Assembly (NCBI GenBank): GCA_045615885.1
Contig: JAZLFR010000044.1
Location: 1-64,000, forward strand
Direction: 5' to 3'
DNA length: 64,000 nucleotides
Origin: UBA1765 sp045615885
GTDB lineage: Bacteria > Fibrobacterota > Fibrobacteria > Fibrobacterales > Fibrobacteraceae
Under the pieces are notes generated by a model. That model searched no databases and was not told where the DNA came from. It worked only from the letters and a program-made list of their open reading frames with translations. A program made the translations under genes and the position numbers. Position 1 is the first letter of the stretch; each line of letters begins with the position of its first letter. Of the stretch, positions 6,937 through 15,246 are shown piece by piece.

Positions 6937-7865
6937 AATTATTTAATTTGGTTATGGGAGTCATGTTTTTTTCGTTTGCTGCTTTTGCACAATCGGAAAC
7001 AGGGAAGAAAAATTTTGAATTGATTAAGGAGAAATCGGGACATCTTTTTTATGAAGGTAAAGATTATAAAACAGTCAAGATAGGTAAGCAAGTTTGGTTG
7101 GCTGAAAATTTAAATTACAAGGCTCCGTCAAGCAAAGGATCAAATATTTGTGCTGGATGTAGTGATTTTGGACGTTTGTATACTTGGAATTCAGCCATGG
7201 CGATAGAACCAGAGGTGAAAAAAAATTATGAAATGGAAACTCGAGCCGAAAATAGGCCTATATCCCCAAAGCACCAAGGTATTTGTCCTACGGGGTGGCA
7301 TATTCCAACAATAAATGATATGAGAGAATTGCTCATTTTTATCAATGTCAAAGCATTAAAAGATGATGGCTCTTGGAAAGATTATTTCTTAGATTTTCTT
7401 AAAGATGATATTGAACAATTTATTTTCCCTAGAGATGGCGGAAGAAGCCCGTCAGCTATACAAACAATGGTGTATAATGGAAAATCTCTATGTGAACAAG
7501 GTTGGTGGGAACGTGCTGGCAATGGAGAAGAAATTTGTGAAAATCTTTTTGGCTTGAACATCCGATCTTCGGGAACCGGTGAATATAGAGAATTGGAAAA
7601 GTGTGATAATATGCTACCTCAAGTAGATTTTGATACTGGCAAAAGGCTGTGTTGTAATAAAGGCTGTGCTGGAGATCATTTTGCCATGTGGCTAGCAGAA
7701 GAAAATACTTCTTGTCAGGATAAAGTACAACGAGGACGTCATAGTTGCGTGTATGAACCTAAAGCAGCTGTATTTAAGTTTGAGCAATGGAATGGCGTAT
7801 TCTTCCAAGATATTGGCTGGGAATATAAAAATTCGTATGCTTCAGTGCGATGCGTAAAAGACTAG
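6933..7865 (+). CDS. Exported FISUMP-domain protein
   Basis: A 310-residue protein with a signal peptide (MKLFNLVMGVMFFSFAAFAQ) and one FISUMP domain. The domain shows the usual pattern: YKTVKIGKQVWLAENLNY near residue 45, then a Cys-containing loop and GRLYTWNSAM, GICPTGWHIPTINDMREL near residue 115, and a final SVRCVKD. FISUMP domains are abundant in Fibrobacter surface proteins, with unknown biochemical function. The middle carries an unusual Cys-rich insert (residues about 225-270). Coupling to the cytoplasmic partner at 6412 is noteworthy. Confidence 0.85.
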   Translation: MKLFNLVMGVMFFSFAAFAQSETGKKNFELIKEKSGHLFYEGKDYKTVKIGKQVWLAENLNYKAPSSKGSNICAGCSDFGRLYTWNSAMAIEPEVKKNYEMETRAENRPISPKHQGICPTGWHIPTINDMRELLIFINVKALKDDGSWKDYFLDFLKDDIEQFIFPRDGGRSPSAIQTMVYNGKSLCEQGWWERAGNGEEICENLFGLNIRSSGTGEYRELEKCDNMLPQVDFDTGKRLCCNKGCAGDHFAMWLAEENTSCQDKVQRGRHSCVYEPKAAVFKFEQWNGVFFQDIGWEYKNSYASVRCVKD

Positions 7866-8029
7866 ATGCAAATCAATGAACTGCCAAAAAAGTGAGGATG
7901 ATTTACATTCAACGGACGGACAATCCGTTTTAAGGGACCATATAGTTTGATGAGGTTCAACAAGGTTAAAGATTTGGAAAATGTTTATCTTGTGGTGGAT
8001 GCTTTTTTCTTGAAATCCATCAAAAAAGT

Positions 8030-8077
8030 GAAGGTCCGTTATGTCTGAAGACCAGCTGAAGGACCTTCTCTTTTTTT
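8030..8077 (+). terminator. Rho-independent terminator
   Basis: GAAGGTCC (8030-8037) pairs with GGACCTTC (8061-8068) and is followed by a T run. The bases between 7866 and 8030 hold no supported gene. Confidence 0.65.
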
Positions 8078-8102
8078 ACTGCAAAAACAAGTAGTTTGAT
8101 CT

Positions 8103-8282
8103 ATGTGTCAAATTGAGAAATTGCAAGAACTGTATGATGAATGCAAGAAGATTAATTTTGACGAAACTTCTGACATTCTTGAAAAGGCTCGTTCTGAAGA
8201 AGAAGCCCATTTCTTTGCGTTGGTGTGTGATTTAATTTTGCAGCAGAAGCAAGAAGAAGTCATCGCAGCAAAGAGGTTTTAA
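8103..8282 (+). CDS. Small hypothetical protein (59 residues)
   Basis: An ATG-started frame encodes MCQIEKLQELYDECKKINFD and ends KQEEVIAAKRF. It is charged and probably helical. It ends 22 bases before the antitoxin-like frame at 8305, so the two may be co-transcribed. Function unknown; an antitoxin-associated role is possible. Confidence 0.45.
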   Translation: MCQIEKLQELYDECKKINFDETSDILEKARSEEEAHFFALVCDLILQQKQEEVIAAKRF

Positions 8283-8304
8283 TCCGCGACCTAAGTGATT
8301 TGCT

Positions 8305-8472
8305 ATGACTCGCTCATTGCTAGAAATAAATACAAAAACCGTTCCTAACGAACGATTGAATGCACCTGCCCCAAAACAAAAGCGGAAACTTGGCTTGTTA
8401 AAGGGCAAAGCATCCGTCAAATTCGCCGATGATTTCGAAATAAGCCCCGAGGAAATGCTGGGACTAAAATGA
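8305..8472 (+). CDS. VapB-like antitoxin paralogue, internally shortened
   Basis: The 55-residue product starts MTRSLLEINTKTVPNE and ends with the same 30-residue tail as the antitoxin at 3588-3806 (GKASVKFADDFEISPEEMLG). About 17 residues of the middle helix are absent. No PIN toxin follows. It is likely a decaying duplicate. Confidence 0.55.
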   Translation: MTRSLLEINTKTVPNERLNAPAPKQKRKLGLLKGKASVKFADDFEISPEEMLGLK

Positions 8473-8496
8473 GGTGATTTCCTGTATGGGTAAGCG

Positions 8497-8772
8497 TTAA
8501 TCTTTCAATTCCTCCATGGCTTCGCTAAAGGAGTTGTATCTCTTGGCGTAGATATCGCCCTTGGCGATGGCGCGTGCTTCTTCCATGGCAGCGACAGTTT
8601 CTTCATTGAATTCCTCTGGGGCCACAGCCTCAAAGGGAATCTTGCGCTGGATGACGGCCTGGGTCAAGAACAGTCTAATGGCTGCTGTGGTGTCTAGTCC
8701 AATGGCGGCAAACAGGGCATCGGCCTTTGTCTTGAGTTCTGCATCTACTCGAGTTTGGATTGTTGTTGTCAT
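8497..8772 (-). CDS. RelB/DinJ-family antitoxin (orphan)
   Basis: The 91-residue protein has the RelB/DinJ ribbon-helix-helix start (MTTTIQTRVDAELKTKADAL, then GLDTTAAIRLFLTQAV), which dimerises and binds the operator, followed by a flexible toxin-binding tail (GDIYAKRYNSFSEAMEELKD). A RelE/YafQ toxin would be expected next to it, but none is visible on either side. A deleted copy lies at 4503-4652. Confidence 0.8.
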   Translation of the reverse strand: MTTTIQTRVDAELKTKADALFAAIGLDTTAAIRLFLTQAVIQRKIPFEAVAPEEFNEETVAAMEEARAIAKGDIYAKRYNSFSEAMEELKD

Positions 8773-8903
8773 ATTGCTACCTCATTGCTAAAATAGTAAA
8801 ACATACATGAAATAGCAATAGTTTTGTGTTTAAAATATGCCTATAGACCCGACTTCTTTTCCCCTCCCAAAAAAGAAGTCTATGGAATCTTGCTTGAATG
8901 CTT

Positions 8904-9092
8904 TTATACAGGATTAGGGATGATAATCTGGCCGGTCACGTAGCGATGCACTAGAGAATTCAAAAGCGTCTGGTACGGGATTCCTGCGGCCAAGGCTTTT
9001 TCCTTGAACTTTCGCATGTCTTCTTCGTCGGGCAAAAATGATACTTCTACCATTCCATTTGAAGATAGCTCTTTTTCACCAATAAAATCCAT
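8904..9092 (-). CDS. CopG/BrnA-like antitoxin or DNA-binding protein
   Basis: The start at MDFIGEKELSSNG is chosen because TAAGGAG lies directly upstream; a longer frame exists but lacks a ribosome binding site. The 62-residue product has a ribbon-helix-helix-like C-terminal half (EEDMRKFKEKALAAGIPYQT, then LLNSLVHRYVTGQ) typical of CopG/BrnA antitoxins. The upstream minus-strand gene is a wrecked nuclease, so no intact toxin partner is visible. Confidence 0.6.
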   Translation of the reverse strand: MDFIGEKELSSNGMVEVSFLPDEEDMRKFKEKALAAGIPYQTLLNSLVHRYVTGQIIIPNPV

Positions 9093-9117
9093 TTTAAACT
9101 CCTTATATTGTGTGCTA

Positions 9118-9480
9118 TTATTTCGAGAGATTGAAGATTTCAACATTTTCAGTTTGTTCCTGATAAAACCTTTTCTGCGATTCTATCACATTTTTAAGTT
9201 CCTCTTCTGACGGCGTATATGTCATATCCTTTGCCTAACTCCAGAATAAATTGCTGGAGATTGTCAATCAAGGCTTGTTCTAGCTGAGTTTCTGTATATC
9301 TTGAGTTTTGATGAAACTGCAAAAAGTCTGCTATAAGAGGATTCTTTATAAAATTTTCAGGAGATTTTCTCGCATCTTCCTTCGTTTTTGCCGAGGACTG
9401 ATCTGCTTGCCCCTCATTGATGATGCGACAAATATCGTCGACAAAATGAGAGTCGATGATTGAATTGTTGAGCTGCAAAA
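9118..9480 (-). pseudogene. DUF1016/YhcG-type nuclease remnant
   Basis: Pieces of the YhcG (DUF1016) family can be read: an N-terminal IIDSHFVDDICRIINEG, then the central ENFIKNPLIADFLQFHQNSR and ALIDNLQQFILELGKG. After a frame change, the C-terminal YTPSEEELKNVIESQKRFYQ follows. Most of the nuclease core between them is gone. YhcG proteins are PD-(D/E)XK nucleases linked with restriction systems and mobile DNA. Confidence 0.6.
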
Positions 9481-9487
9481 GAATATA

Positions 9488-9517
9488 GAAAAAAAAGGAA
9501 CCCATGCAGGTTCCTTT
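9488..9517 (-). terminator. Terminator of the GH26 operon
   Basis: On the minus strand AAAGGAACC and GGTTCCTTT form a 9-bp stem with a 5-nt loop, followed by a T run. Confidence 0.8.
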
Positions 9518-9522
9518 CCGAC

Positions 9523-10470
9523 TTACTTGGCGATGCCTGCTTTCCAGGCTTCCAGGGCTTCGTTGGAGGTATCTACGCCCCAGTCGGCTTCGTAGCTCTT
9601 GCTTTGGCTGAAAATGACTAGGCCTTTGATTTTCGGGAATTCTGTGGGCAGAACTTCGAACATGTTCTTGAACCATTCGGCCTTGCTGCCGCCGTGTTCG
9701 GTGCAGGAGAATTCTGCCAGGAACATGGGCTTGTCGTAAGCGGAGAGTGCGTCGTAGGCGGGCTTGAATACCTCGCTGAAGCTTTGCCAGTGGGACCAGT
9801 TTTGTGCGGAGCCCCAGTTGTAGCCATCGATGGAGGTAAAGTCTACATAGTCGTCGCCGGGGTAGGAGCCGGTCAGTGTGGCGCCTGCGCTGCTGCCGGC
9901 GTTAGTTGTCCAGACCCATTTGACATTGGTTACATTTTGGGCGCGGAAGCGTTCTACGATGTGGCGGAATGCCGCGGCCACCTTTTCTTCTGCATTCTTT
10001 TCTGGATCCTTGCCTGTGCCCCATGTGTACCAGTCGCCGTTGGATTCGTGCAGCGGTCGCAGCCAAATTTCTGCGCCGAAGGCCTTTACACCCTTGGCAA
10101 AGTTATCCAGGTAGGCGTCAGTCTTGCCGTCAAGAATGTCTTGCGCGGTGTAGGGCTGAGGCATCCAGGTAATCATCATGATGGAGCCGCGTTCCCTTGC
10201 CATTTCGGCGTAGGGTTTTGTCCAGGCCCAGTCATTGTACTGCCACAGTACAAAATGGTTGATTACGTCGAGATGTCGCCCCTGCAATTTTTCGAAGGCC
10301 TCCACGTTAGCTTCCGTAGGCTGTGGAATTTCTTCGGGGCCGCCAACCCAGGCGCCAATGAACAGTGGATTGAAATTGTCGGAGGAAGGAGCTGGTTTTG
10401 TGGAACTGCAGCCTGTAGCGAGCAAGCATGCGGCTGCAAAAATCATGGCTTTGGAAAAGTTGAGCTTCAT
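9523..10470 (-). CDS. GH26 glycoside hydrolase lipoprotein (beta-mannanase-like)
   Basis: A 315-residue lipoprotein: the signal ends in LLATGC, so Cys21 would be lipidated and the enzyme anchored to an outer surface. The rest is one GH26 (beta/alpha)8 domain. The acid/base Glu lies in LRPLHESNGDWYTWG (about residue 142) and the nucleophile Glu in PMFLAEFSCTEHGG (about residue 250). GH26 enzymes mostly cleave beta-1,4-mannan, some mixed-linkage glucan or beta-1,3-xylan; substrate cannot be fixed from sequence here. It follows the HAD gene by 33 bases and ends at a terminator, so it is probably the last gene of a three-gene operon. Confidence 0.9.
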   Translation of the reverse strand: MKLNFSKAMIFAAACLLATGCSSTKPAPSSDNFNPLFIGAWVGGPEEIPQPTEANVEAFEKLQGRHLDVINHFVLWQYNDWAWTKPYAEMARERGSIMMITWMPQPYTAQDILDGKTDAYLDNFAKGVKAFGAEIWLRPLHESNGDWYTWGTGKDPEKNAEEKVAAAFRHIVERFRAQNVTNVKWVWTTNAGSSAGATLTGSYPGDDYVDFTSIDGYNWGSAQNWSHWQSFSEVFKPAYDALSAYDKPMFLAEFSCTEHGGSKAEWFKNMFEVLPTEFPKIKGLVIFSQSKSYEADWGVDTSNEALEAWKAGIAK

Positions 10471-10503
10471 AGTTATTCTTGAGTTTTTTAAGAAGCTGTT
10501 CCG

Positions 10504-11118
10504 TTACGCAAATTCCGGGAACAGTTCCTGAATGTAGTCTTCCAGGTGGTTGCTTTCGATTTTCTTGGCAATGAGGCCCGCGGCCTTGCCTGCGGTTATG
10601 TTGTCGTCTGCATCGTCCAGGTAGAGGCTTTCTGCGGGGTTGACGCCGCTAAGCTCAATAACCTTCTGGAAAATTTTTGGGTCTGGCTTGCAGACTCCCA
10701 GATGGTAGGAGCAGAAGCAGTTGTCGAAACATTCTTCTACGGGAATGCCAGCTTCGCGCGCCATGCGCTTGGAGGCTTCCCAGTGGATGTCGCTTATGTT
10801 GCTGAGCAAATAAACTTTGTAGCGGCTGCGGAGCTTTTTTAGCAGGGCAAGCCTGCTTGCCGGAACATGCAGCATGCTTTCGTAGGCGCGAATGATTTGT
10901 TCGTCGGTTACGCCGGGGTGTAGCTGCGGGCGCATGATTTGCAAGAACTGTTCTTTGTTGATTGCACCTTGGTCCATTTGCTGAATGGTTTTGGCGAGCG
11001 ACAAATCAATTTCTTGAATGGGGAACCCGAGCCTGTTGAGCGCAAGGAATGCGTTTTCTCGGTGCAAATTGAAAAACACACCACCCAAATCAAAAAAGAT
11101 GTTTTTGAATTCTTGCAT
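10504..11118 (-). CDS. HAD-superfamily hydrolase (subfamily IA)
   Basis: The 204-residue protein shows the HAD motifs: motif I IFFDLGGVFF near residue 10, motif II YLLSNIS near residue 105, motif III Lys in GVCKPDP near residue 148, and motif IV SLYLDDADDN near residue 168. Motif I has DLGG rather than DxD, as in the YihX-like branch of small sugar-phosphate and nucleotide phosphatases. It lies 4 bases after the FISUMP lipoprotein gene and 33 bases before GH26, suggesting co-transcription and perhaps dephosphorylation of imported sugars (inference). Confidence 0.85.
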   Translation of the reverse strand: MQEFKNIFFDLGGVFFNLHRENAFLALNRLGFPIQEIDLSLAKTIQQMDQGAINKEQFLQIMRPQLHPGVTDEQIIRAYESMLHVPASRLALLKKLRSRYKVYLLSNISDIHWEASKRMAREAGIPVEECFDNCFCSYHLGVCKPDPKIFQKVIELSGVNPAESLYLDDADDNITAGKAAGLIAKKIESNHLEDYIQELFPEFA

Positions 11119-11122
11119 TGGA

Positions 11123-12820
11123 TTAGTCTTTTATGCAACGGATTGAAAAAGCACTATTCTTTTTAATGACGGAGTAGGCACCAGAGGATAGCGTATTGAC
11201 GATATTTAGGCGATAGGTTCTGTCTGCTAAATTGTAGCTTGTGTTCGTAGAACTCCAGAAATTAGTTGATTGTCCCATGACCATGAAGGAACCAGTTTCT
11301 GCATACAACATGCCGGATGCCAATGCAGAAAAACCATAGGAGTCTTCGCCGTTAATATTTGTATCCCAACATTTGTTTGCTGATTTTAAACGAACACCTG
11401 CATTTGCGTAATCGAGATAAGATATTTCATCTTTGACTCCCGAAGAAACTTTATTCAGCAATACTTTCCAGTCATTGTCGGAGGGTACGTGCCAACCTTC
11501 TGGGCAAATACCTTTAGTATAAGCCTGAGATTCGCCTAGATAGTAGCAAGTTTTTTCGTAGCCGCATTCTTCATTTTGTGTGTTGTAAATTTCGATGGAA
11601 TCAATTGCCGCAGCCCATGTGTACAAGTGTCCGTATTTATCGCAGTTTTCTTCGTTGTTGCCGTAACAAAATGTTTTGCCCTTCAAGCTAGGCGTTTTAA
11701 TACTGTCTGCATAGTTCAAGTTTTGTGCCATCCATATTTGCGTTCCGATTTGGATTGTGCGGTAAACCTGGTTGTCTCTTGTGTCAAGAAATTCTCCGTA
11801 ATCCATGTTTGGATTTAGGCAGGCCGTCTGTACGCATTTGTAAGTGTTGCAATCGTAGTCCTTTTCTGGAAGGACAGTAGGGATGAATGCGTTAGAACTG
11901 GAACTTTCAGTGGAGGAACTGCTTTGTTCGCTTGAACTGCTAGACACATAGAGAGGGAAATTGTAATTTTTTATGCAACGGACTGATGCGCCTGTGATTT
12001 TGTGCCCGTTGTCCTTGTTGAACGTATAGTCTTTGTGAATGTACCATGCCCAGGCATATTCAAAATTGTACCTTGTGCCCGTTGCGTCATATTCTGTGGA
12101 TGACCAGTAAGTTACTTCTTCGTCAATAGACCTGTAATAGCCACGGTAATCGTATGCACCGGCGAGCTGGTTCATGAAATCTGCCATGGCAGATTTGTCT
12201 TGGTTGATGTGAAAATAAAGATATTGCCATTCATCAAAATTTGGCAAATGGCTTCCGTCCGGGCAAATGCCCTGGTGTGGTAAGGATACCGGTTTTGCCT
12301 GAGTTTCATTGTATATGCCGTTAAAGCCCATTGCAGCAGCCCATGTGTACAAACGGCCATATTTTTCGCAGTTCGTTTCTTTGTTGTCGTAGCAGTAACT
12401 GCCGTCAACCTCAACGTCCAAATTAGATTTCGTCCACTCAAGGGAACCGATGGTAACGAATTCGAGGTCTTCTATTTTTATTTGCTTGACGCTGGAACTT
12501 GACTCGGCATCGCTAGAAGAGGAGAACAGCTCTTCCGTGGAACTAGAGCTAGCATTTTCTTCGGAGTTAGATTCTCCTATGGAACTAGAACTTGCTTCAT
12601 TCAAAGAGCTGGAACTTGTATTGTCTTCAGGGGGTGGAATCGGTTCTTCTAAAGAACTGGAACTCAATTCTTCTATGGAACTGGAACTAGGAATTTCTAG
12701 ATTCGGATTGAAAGTTGGATAATCACTGACGCTGGAATCATCGCTGCAGCTTGCAAAGAATGCCGTACCTAAAATTGCAATTGAGGAGACAAACTGCCTT
12801 AAACTAAACATTTTTTTCAT
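11123..12820 (-). CDS. Two-domain FISUMP lipoprotein with Ser-rich linkers
   Basis: A 565-residue lipoprotein (lipobox near FFASC, residue 25). Residues 28-115 are a low-complexity Ser/Glu linker, typical of Fibrobacter surface proteins. FISUMP domain 1 covers about 118-290 (VTIGSLEWTKSNLDVEVDGS, GRLYTWAAAMGF, VRCIKN). A second Ser linker follows, then FISUMP domain 2 at about 345-565 (YRTIQIGTQIWMAQNLNYAD, GHLYTWAAAID, GICPEGWHVPSDNDWKVLL, SIRCIKD). It heads a probable operon with the HAD and GH26 genes, which hints at a role in binding or sensing hemicellulose at the cell surface. The domain's biochemical role is not known. Confidence 0.88.
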   Translation of the reverse strand: MKKMFSLRQFVSSIAILGTAFFASCSDDSSVSDYPTFNPNLEIPSSSSIEELSSSSLEEPIPPPEDNTSSSSLNEASSSSIGESNSEENASSSSTEELFSSSSDAESSSSVKQIKIEDLEFVTIGSLEWTKSNLDVEVDGSYCYDNKETNCEKYGRLYTWAAAMGFNGIYNETQAKPVSLPHQGICPDGSHLPNFDEWQYLYFHINQDKSAMADFMNQLAGAYDYRGYYRSIDEEVTYWSSTEYDATGTRYNFEYAWAWYIHKDYTFNKDNGHKITGASVRCIKNYNFPLYVSSSSSEQSSSSTESSSSNAFIPTVLPEKDYDCNTYKCVQTACLNPNMDYGEFLDTRDNQVYRTIQIGTQIWMAQNLNYADSIKTPSLKGKTFCYGNNEENCDKYGHLYTWAAAIDSIEIYNTQNEECGYEKTCYYLGESQAYTKGICPEGWHVPSDNDWKVLLNKVSSGVKDEISYLDYANAGVRLKSANKCWDTNINGEDSYGFSALASGMLYAETGSFMVMGQSTNFWSSTNTSYNLADRTYRLNIVNTLSSGAYSVIKKNSAFSIRCIKD

Positions 12821-12919
12821 GGGATTATCCTTAATTATGGACTTGCTTGGACATATATAGAAAAATCGAAGGTGAAAACAAAATAGCTTGCGTTTTTGGC
12901 TAATTTTAAATATATATTG

Positions 12920-13006
12920 CTCTCTGACACGCCAGCAACTGCCGAAGTTCTGGAAGAAATTGTGCAGGCTGTTAAGGGCCGTGCGAAGGCAATGATTTAT
13001 GACTGA
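12920..13006 (+). pseudogene. Possible gene remnant before the acetyltransferase
   Basis: An open stretch reads LSDTPATAEVLEEIVQAVKG, then RAKAMIYD and a stop overlapping the start of the next gene. It has the codon use of real coding DNA but no start, and looks like the tail of a lost gene. Low confidence. Confidence 0.3.
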
Positions 13007-13586
13007 AAAAGAAAAGATGTTGGCTCAGAAACTTTACGATGCCAACTATGATAGGGATTTGGAAAACGAACGCCTGGAATGCAAGGCACTTTGCCAGGAA
13101 TACAACAACCTTCCCATAAAGAATTTGGAGGAGCGCCACCGCTTCATCAAAAAGATTCTTGGAAAGACGGGGGAGGCGGTCCACATAGAACCAAACTTCT
13201 GGTGTGATTACGGTTACCTCATAGAAGTGGGGGAGAACTTCTATGCAAATCATGGCCTTGTGATTCTGGATGCGGGCAGGGTGACTTTTGGCGACAATGT
13301 TTTTATTGCTCCTTGTTGCGGTTTCCATACTTCGGGGCACCCTATCGATTTTGATCGTCGCAATAAGGGTCTTGAATATGCTTACCCAATCAAGGTGGGG
13401 AGCAATGTTTGGTTTGGCGCCGGTGTTCAGGTAATGCCCGGTGTAACCATCGGCGATAATGTGGTCATTGGCGGCGGCAGCGTGGTGGTAAAGGATATTC
13501 CTTCCAACTCCGTTGCTGTAGGCAACCCTTGCAAAGTCATTCGCGCTATTACCGATGAAGACAAGAAGAAGTGCTGGGATAAATAA
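12999..13586 (+). CDS. Maltose/galactoside O-acetyltransferase family
   Basis: A 195-residue hexapeptide-repeat acetyltransferase. The N-terminal mac domain (MTEKEKMLAQKLYDANYDRD) is followed by left-handed beta-helix repeats. The catalytic His region is CGFHTSGHP near residue 110, and the closing repeats (GVTIGDNVVIGGGSVVVKDI) lead to NPCKVIR, the usual end. Such enzymes acetylate free sugars or sugar moieties using acetyl-CoA in the cytoplasm. It stands alone and converges on the CE6 gene, with a shared terminator. Confidence 0.92.
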   Translation: MTEKEKMLAQKLYDANYDRDLENERLECKALCQEYNNLPIKNLEERHRFIKKILGKTGEAVHIEPNFWCDYGYLIEVGENFYANHGLVILDAGRVTFGDNVFIAPCCGFHTSGHPIDFDRRNKGLEYAYPIKVGSNVWFGAGVQVMPGVTIGDNVVIGGGSVVVKDIPSNSVAVGNPCKVIRAITDEDKKKCWDK

Positions 13587-13590
13587 AAAA

Positions 13591-13615
13591 TGCCGCCCCG
13601 CGAATGCGGGGCAGC
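13591..13615. terminator. Hairpin between convergent genes
   Basis: TGCCGCCCCGC and GCGGGGCAGCA form a strong stem with a GAAT loop. It has an A run upstream, so it can serve the minus-strand xylan operon as a terminator as well. Confidence 0.65.
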
Positions 13616-13645
13616 ACGGATGGTGTGATTTGGAATTTGTTGGGC

Positions 13646-15235
13646 CTATGGCTTGACGCGCTTTATGAAGCTGCCCTTTGGCGTTTTTACAAGGTAGATG
13701 CCCGGCTTCAGAGCTGTGGCTGAATTGTTGACCAGTTTCCCGCGCATGTCAAAGTATTCCACTTTGTTCATGCCCCGCTGGCTAGTAAGAGTTCCAATGC
13801 GAATTGCCGAAGGTTCTTCAATATCTTCGACTTCAATCTTCTTGAATTCCACATAGTCGATGTCGATCCAGGAGTTTGTAATTTCAAGCTTCAGTTCGTG
13901 TTCGCCCTTCTTCAAGGTTGCCTTGCCGCCGCTTACGGTAGTAAATTCACCAAAGCCCTTACCTTCATTGACTATGTCTTCGCCAATTTTTTCATCGTCG
14001 ATGTAGAGGGCGAAACTTCCGGTTCCGTTTTCGCCAGCTACCAAGGCAGAAATTTCATATTCGCCGTCTTCCTCAACTTTGACGGAATACTTCATCCAGT
14101 CGCCCTTTTCGCAGTAGCCCACGACAATGCCCATGTCTGGCTGGTAGATGTCTACATCGTCATTACGGAGTTTACCACCTTCATTCCCCTTGTTGCCGTC
14201 GTGATAGGCAACTTCGGCACCGCCCCTGTTGTAGTTTTCTGCCTGAAGCTTGCCCGGTATTGCAATGACGTCTACATAGGGGCCGTATTCCTCTGGTGGT
14301 TCGTCGGGGACCACGGAATTTTCCGGATTCACCAAATCTACTGGAGGTGCAGTGGGGTCGATTCTCTTGTCGATAAGCTTCAGCATTTCAGAAGCATAAC
14401 GTTTGCCCAGTTCAATGACGCCTTCACGACCAAAGTGGTAGGAATCCACTCCGTTCCCTTTTAGGCCCTGAGAAGAGGCCAGGCCAAACTTCTTGAAATT
14501 GTTCTTGAGCAAGGCTATGCCCGGATTCTTGCTAGAACAGCAGCTGCCCTTGCCTGAATTACCTGTAGGGTCATTCATCATTTCGCCTGCCACAAAAGGA
14601 ACATCGTTTTCGTTCAGGCCAAGAGCGTCGATCACGTCCTTGTAGGTCTTGTAAACGGTTTTGCGCCAGTTGTCGTCGATGCCGTCGGATTCACCCTGAT
14701 GGAAAATGAAACCCTTGATGACGCCCACCTGCTGGGCCTTCTTGGCAAGTTCCACGATACGTCCCGGAGGATTGTTGTCATAATCTTTTGGCCAGCCCCA
14801 GGACATGATGTCCTTGCCGTCGCCTTTGAAGTAAGATTCGTACTGGTCCTTGTCGAAGGCGCGGATACTTACGGCACCGATGGCCACTGGAATAATGCCC
14901 ACGGTTACGCCAGGCAGGGAATCTACCATGGCACGGCCAAAGTAGTCTGCCGGGGAAAGCTGTTCAAAGGCATGGAACATGGGCGGTATTGCCGGATACC
15001 ATTCGCCCATCTTGATGGACTGATTCGTTTGTCCCTTACGGCTGCTCGCGTTTGCCGTGTGGGAGGCAAGCATCAAAAAATTCTTTGGAGGCTGAGCCTG
15101 GTCTACTGCCGGAACGATTTCGCCGTTGCCAGCCATGTTTGACTGGCCATACGCAATGTAGATATGGAAATTCGGATTCGGGGCGGCAAATGTAAGAGCC
15201 GCTCCTGCCAAAATGCCTGCAATGATTTTTTTCAT
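13646..15235 (-). CDS. CE6-type acetyl xylan esterase with CBM6 and C-terminal tail
   Basis: A 529-residue secreted esterase. After a signal peptide (cleavage near LTFAAPN) comes an SGNH/CE6 esterase domain (about 20-290) with the nucleophile block FHIYIAYGQSNMAGNGE and a later GVDSYHFGREG carrying the catalytic His. A CBM6 module follows (about 330-470, starting AIPGKLQAENYNRGGAEVAY), then a short C-terminal domain (VEYFDMRGKLVN, ending KPGIYLVKTPKGSFIKRVKP) related to the tails of the neighbouring hydrolases and probably used for secretion or surface attachment. It removes acetyl groups from xylan so xylanases can act. Its start lies 11 bases after the GH30 stop, so the two form an operon. 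Confidence 0.9.
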   Translation of the reverse strand: MKKIIAGILAGAALTFAAPNPNFHIYIAYGQSNMAGNGEIVPAVDQAQPPKNFLMLASHTANASSRKGQTNQSIKMGEWYPAIPPMFHAFEQLSPADYFGRAMVDSLPGVTVGIIPVAIGAVSIRAFDKDQYESYFKGDGKDIMSWGWPKDYDNNPPGRIVELAKKAQQVGVIKGFIFHQGESDGIDDNWRKTVYKTYKDVIDALGLNENDVPFVAGEMMNDPTGNSGKGSCCSSKNPGIALLKNNFKKFGLASSQGLKGNGVDSYHFGREGVIELGKRYASEMLKLIDKRIDPTAPPVDLVNPENSVVPDEPPEEYGPYVDVIAIPGKLQAENYNRGGAEVAYHDGNKGNEGGKLRNDDVDIYQPDMGIVVGYCEKGDWMKYSVKVEEDGEYEISALVAGENGTGSFALYIDDEKIGEDIVNEGKGFGEFTTVSGGKATLKKGEHELKLEITNSWIDIDYVEFKKIEVEDIEEPSAIRIGTLTSQRGMNKVEYFDMRGKLVNNSATALKPGIYLVKTPKGSFIKRVKP

Positions 15236-15246
15236 GGTTTCAATCC

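Noticed and set aside
9694..10482. Long plus-strand open frame opposite the GH26 gene
   Set aside because: It is antisense to a clear GH26 enzyme with catalytic motifs; its Cys/Val-rich composition is that of a shadow frame.
12837..12853. Fifth copy of the ATGGA-N7-TCCAT operator before the FISUMP lipoprotein
   Set aside because: ATGGA is present, but the second half reads GGACA, not an inverted copy.
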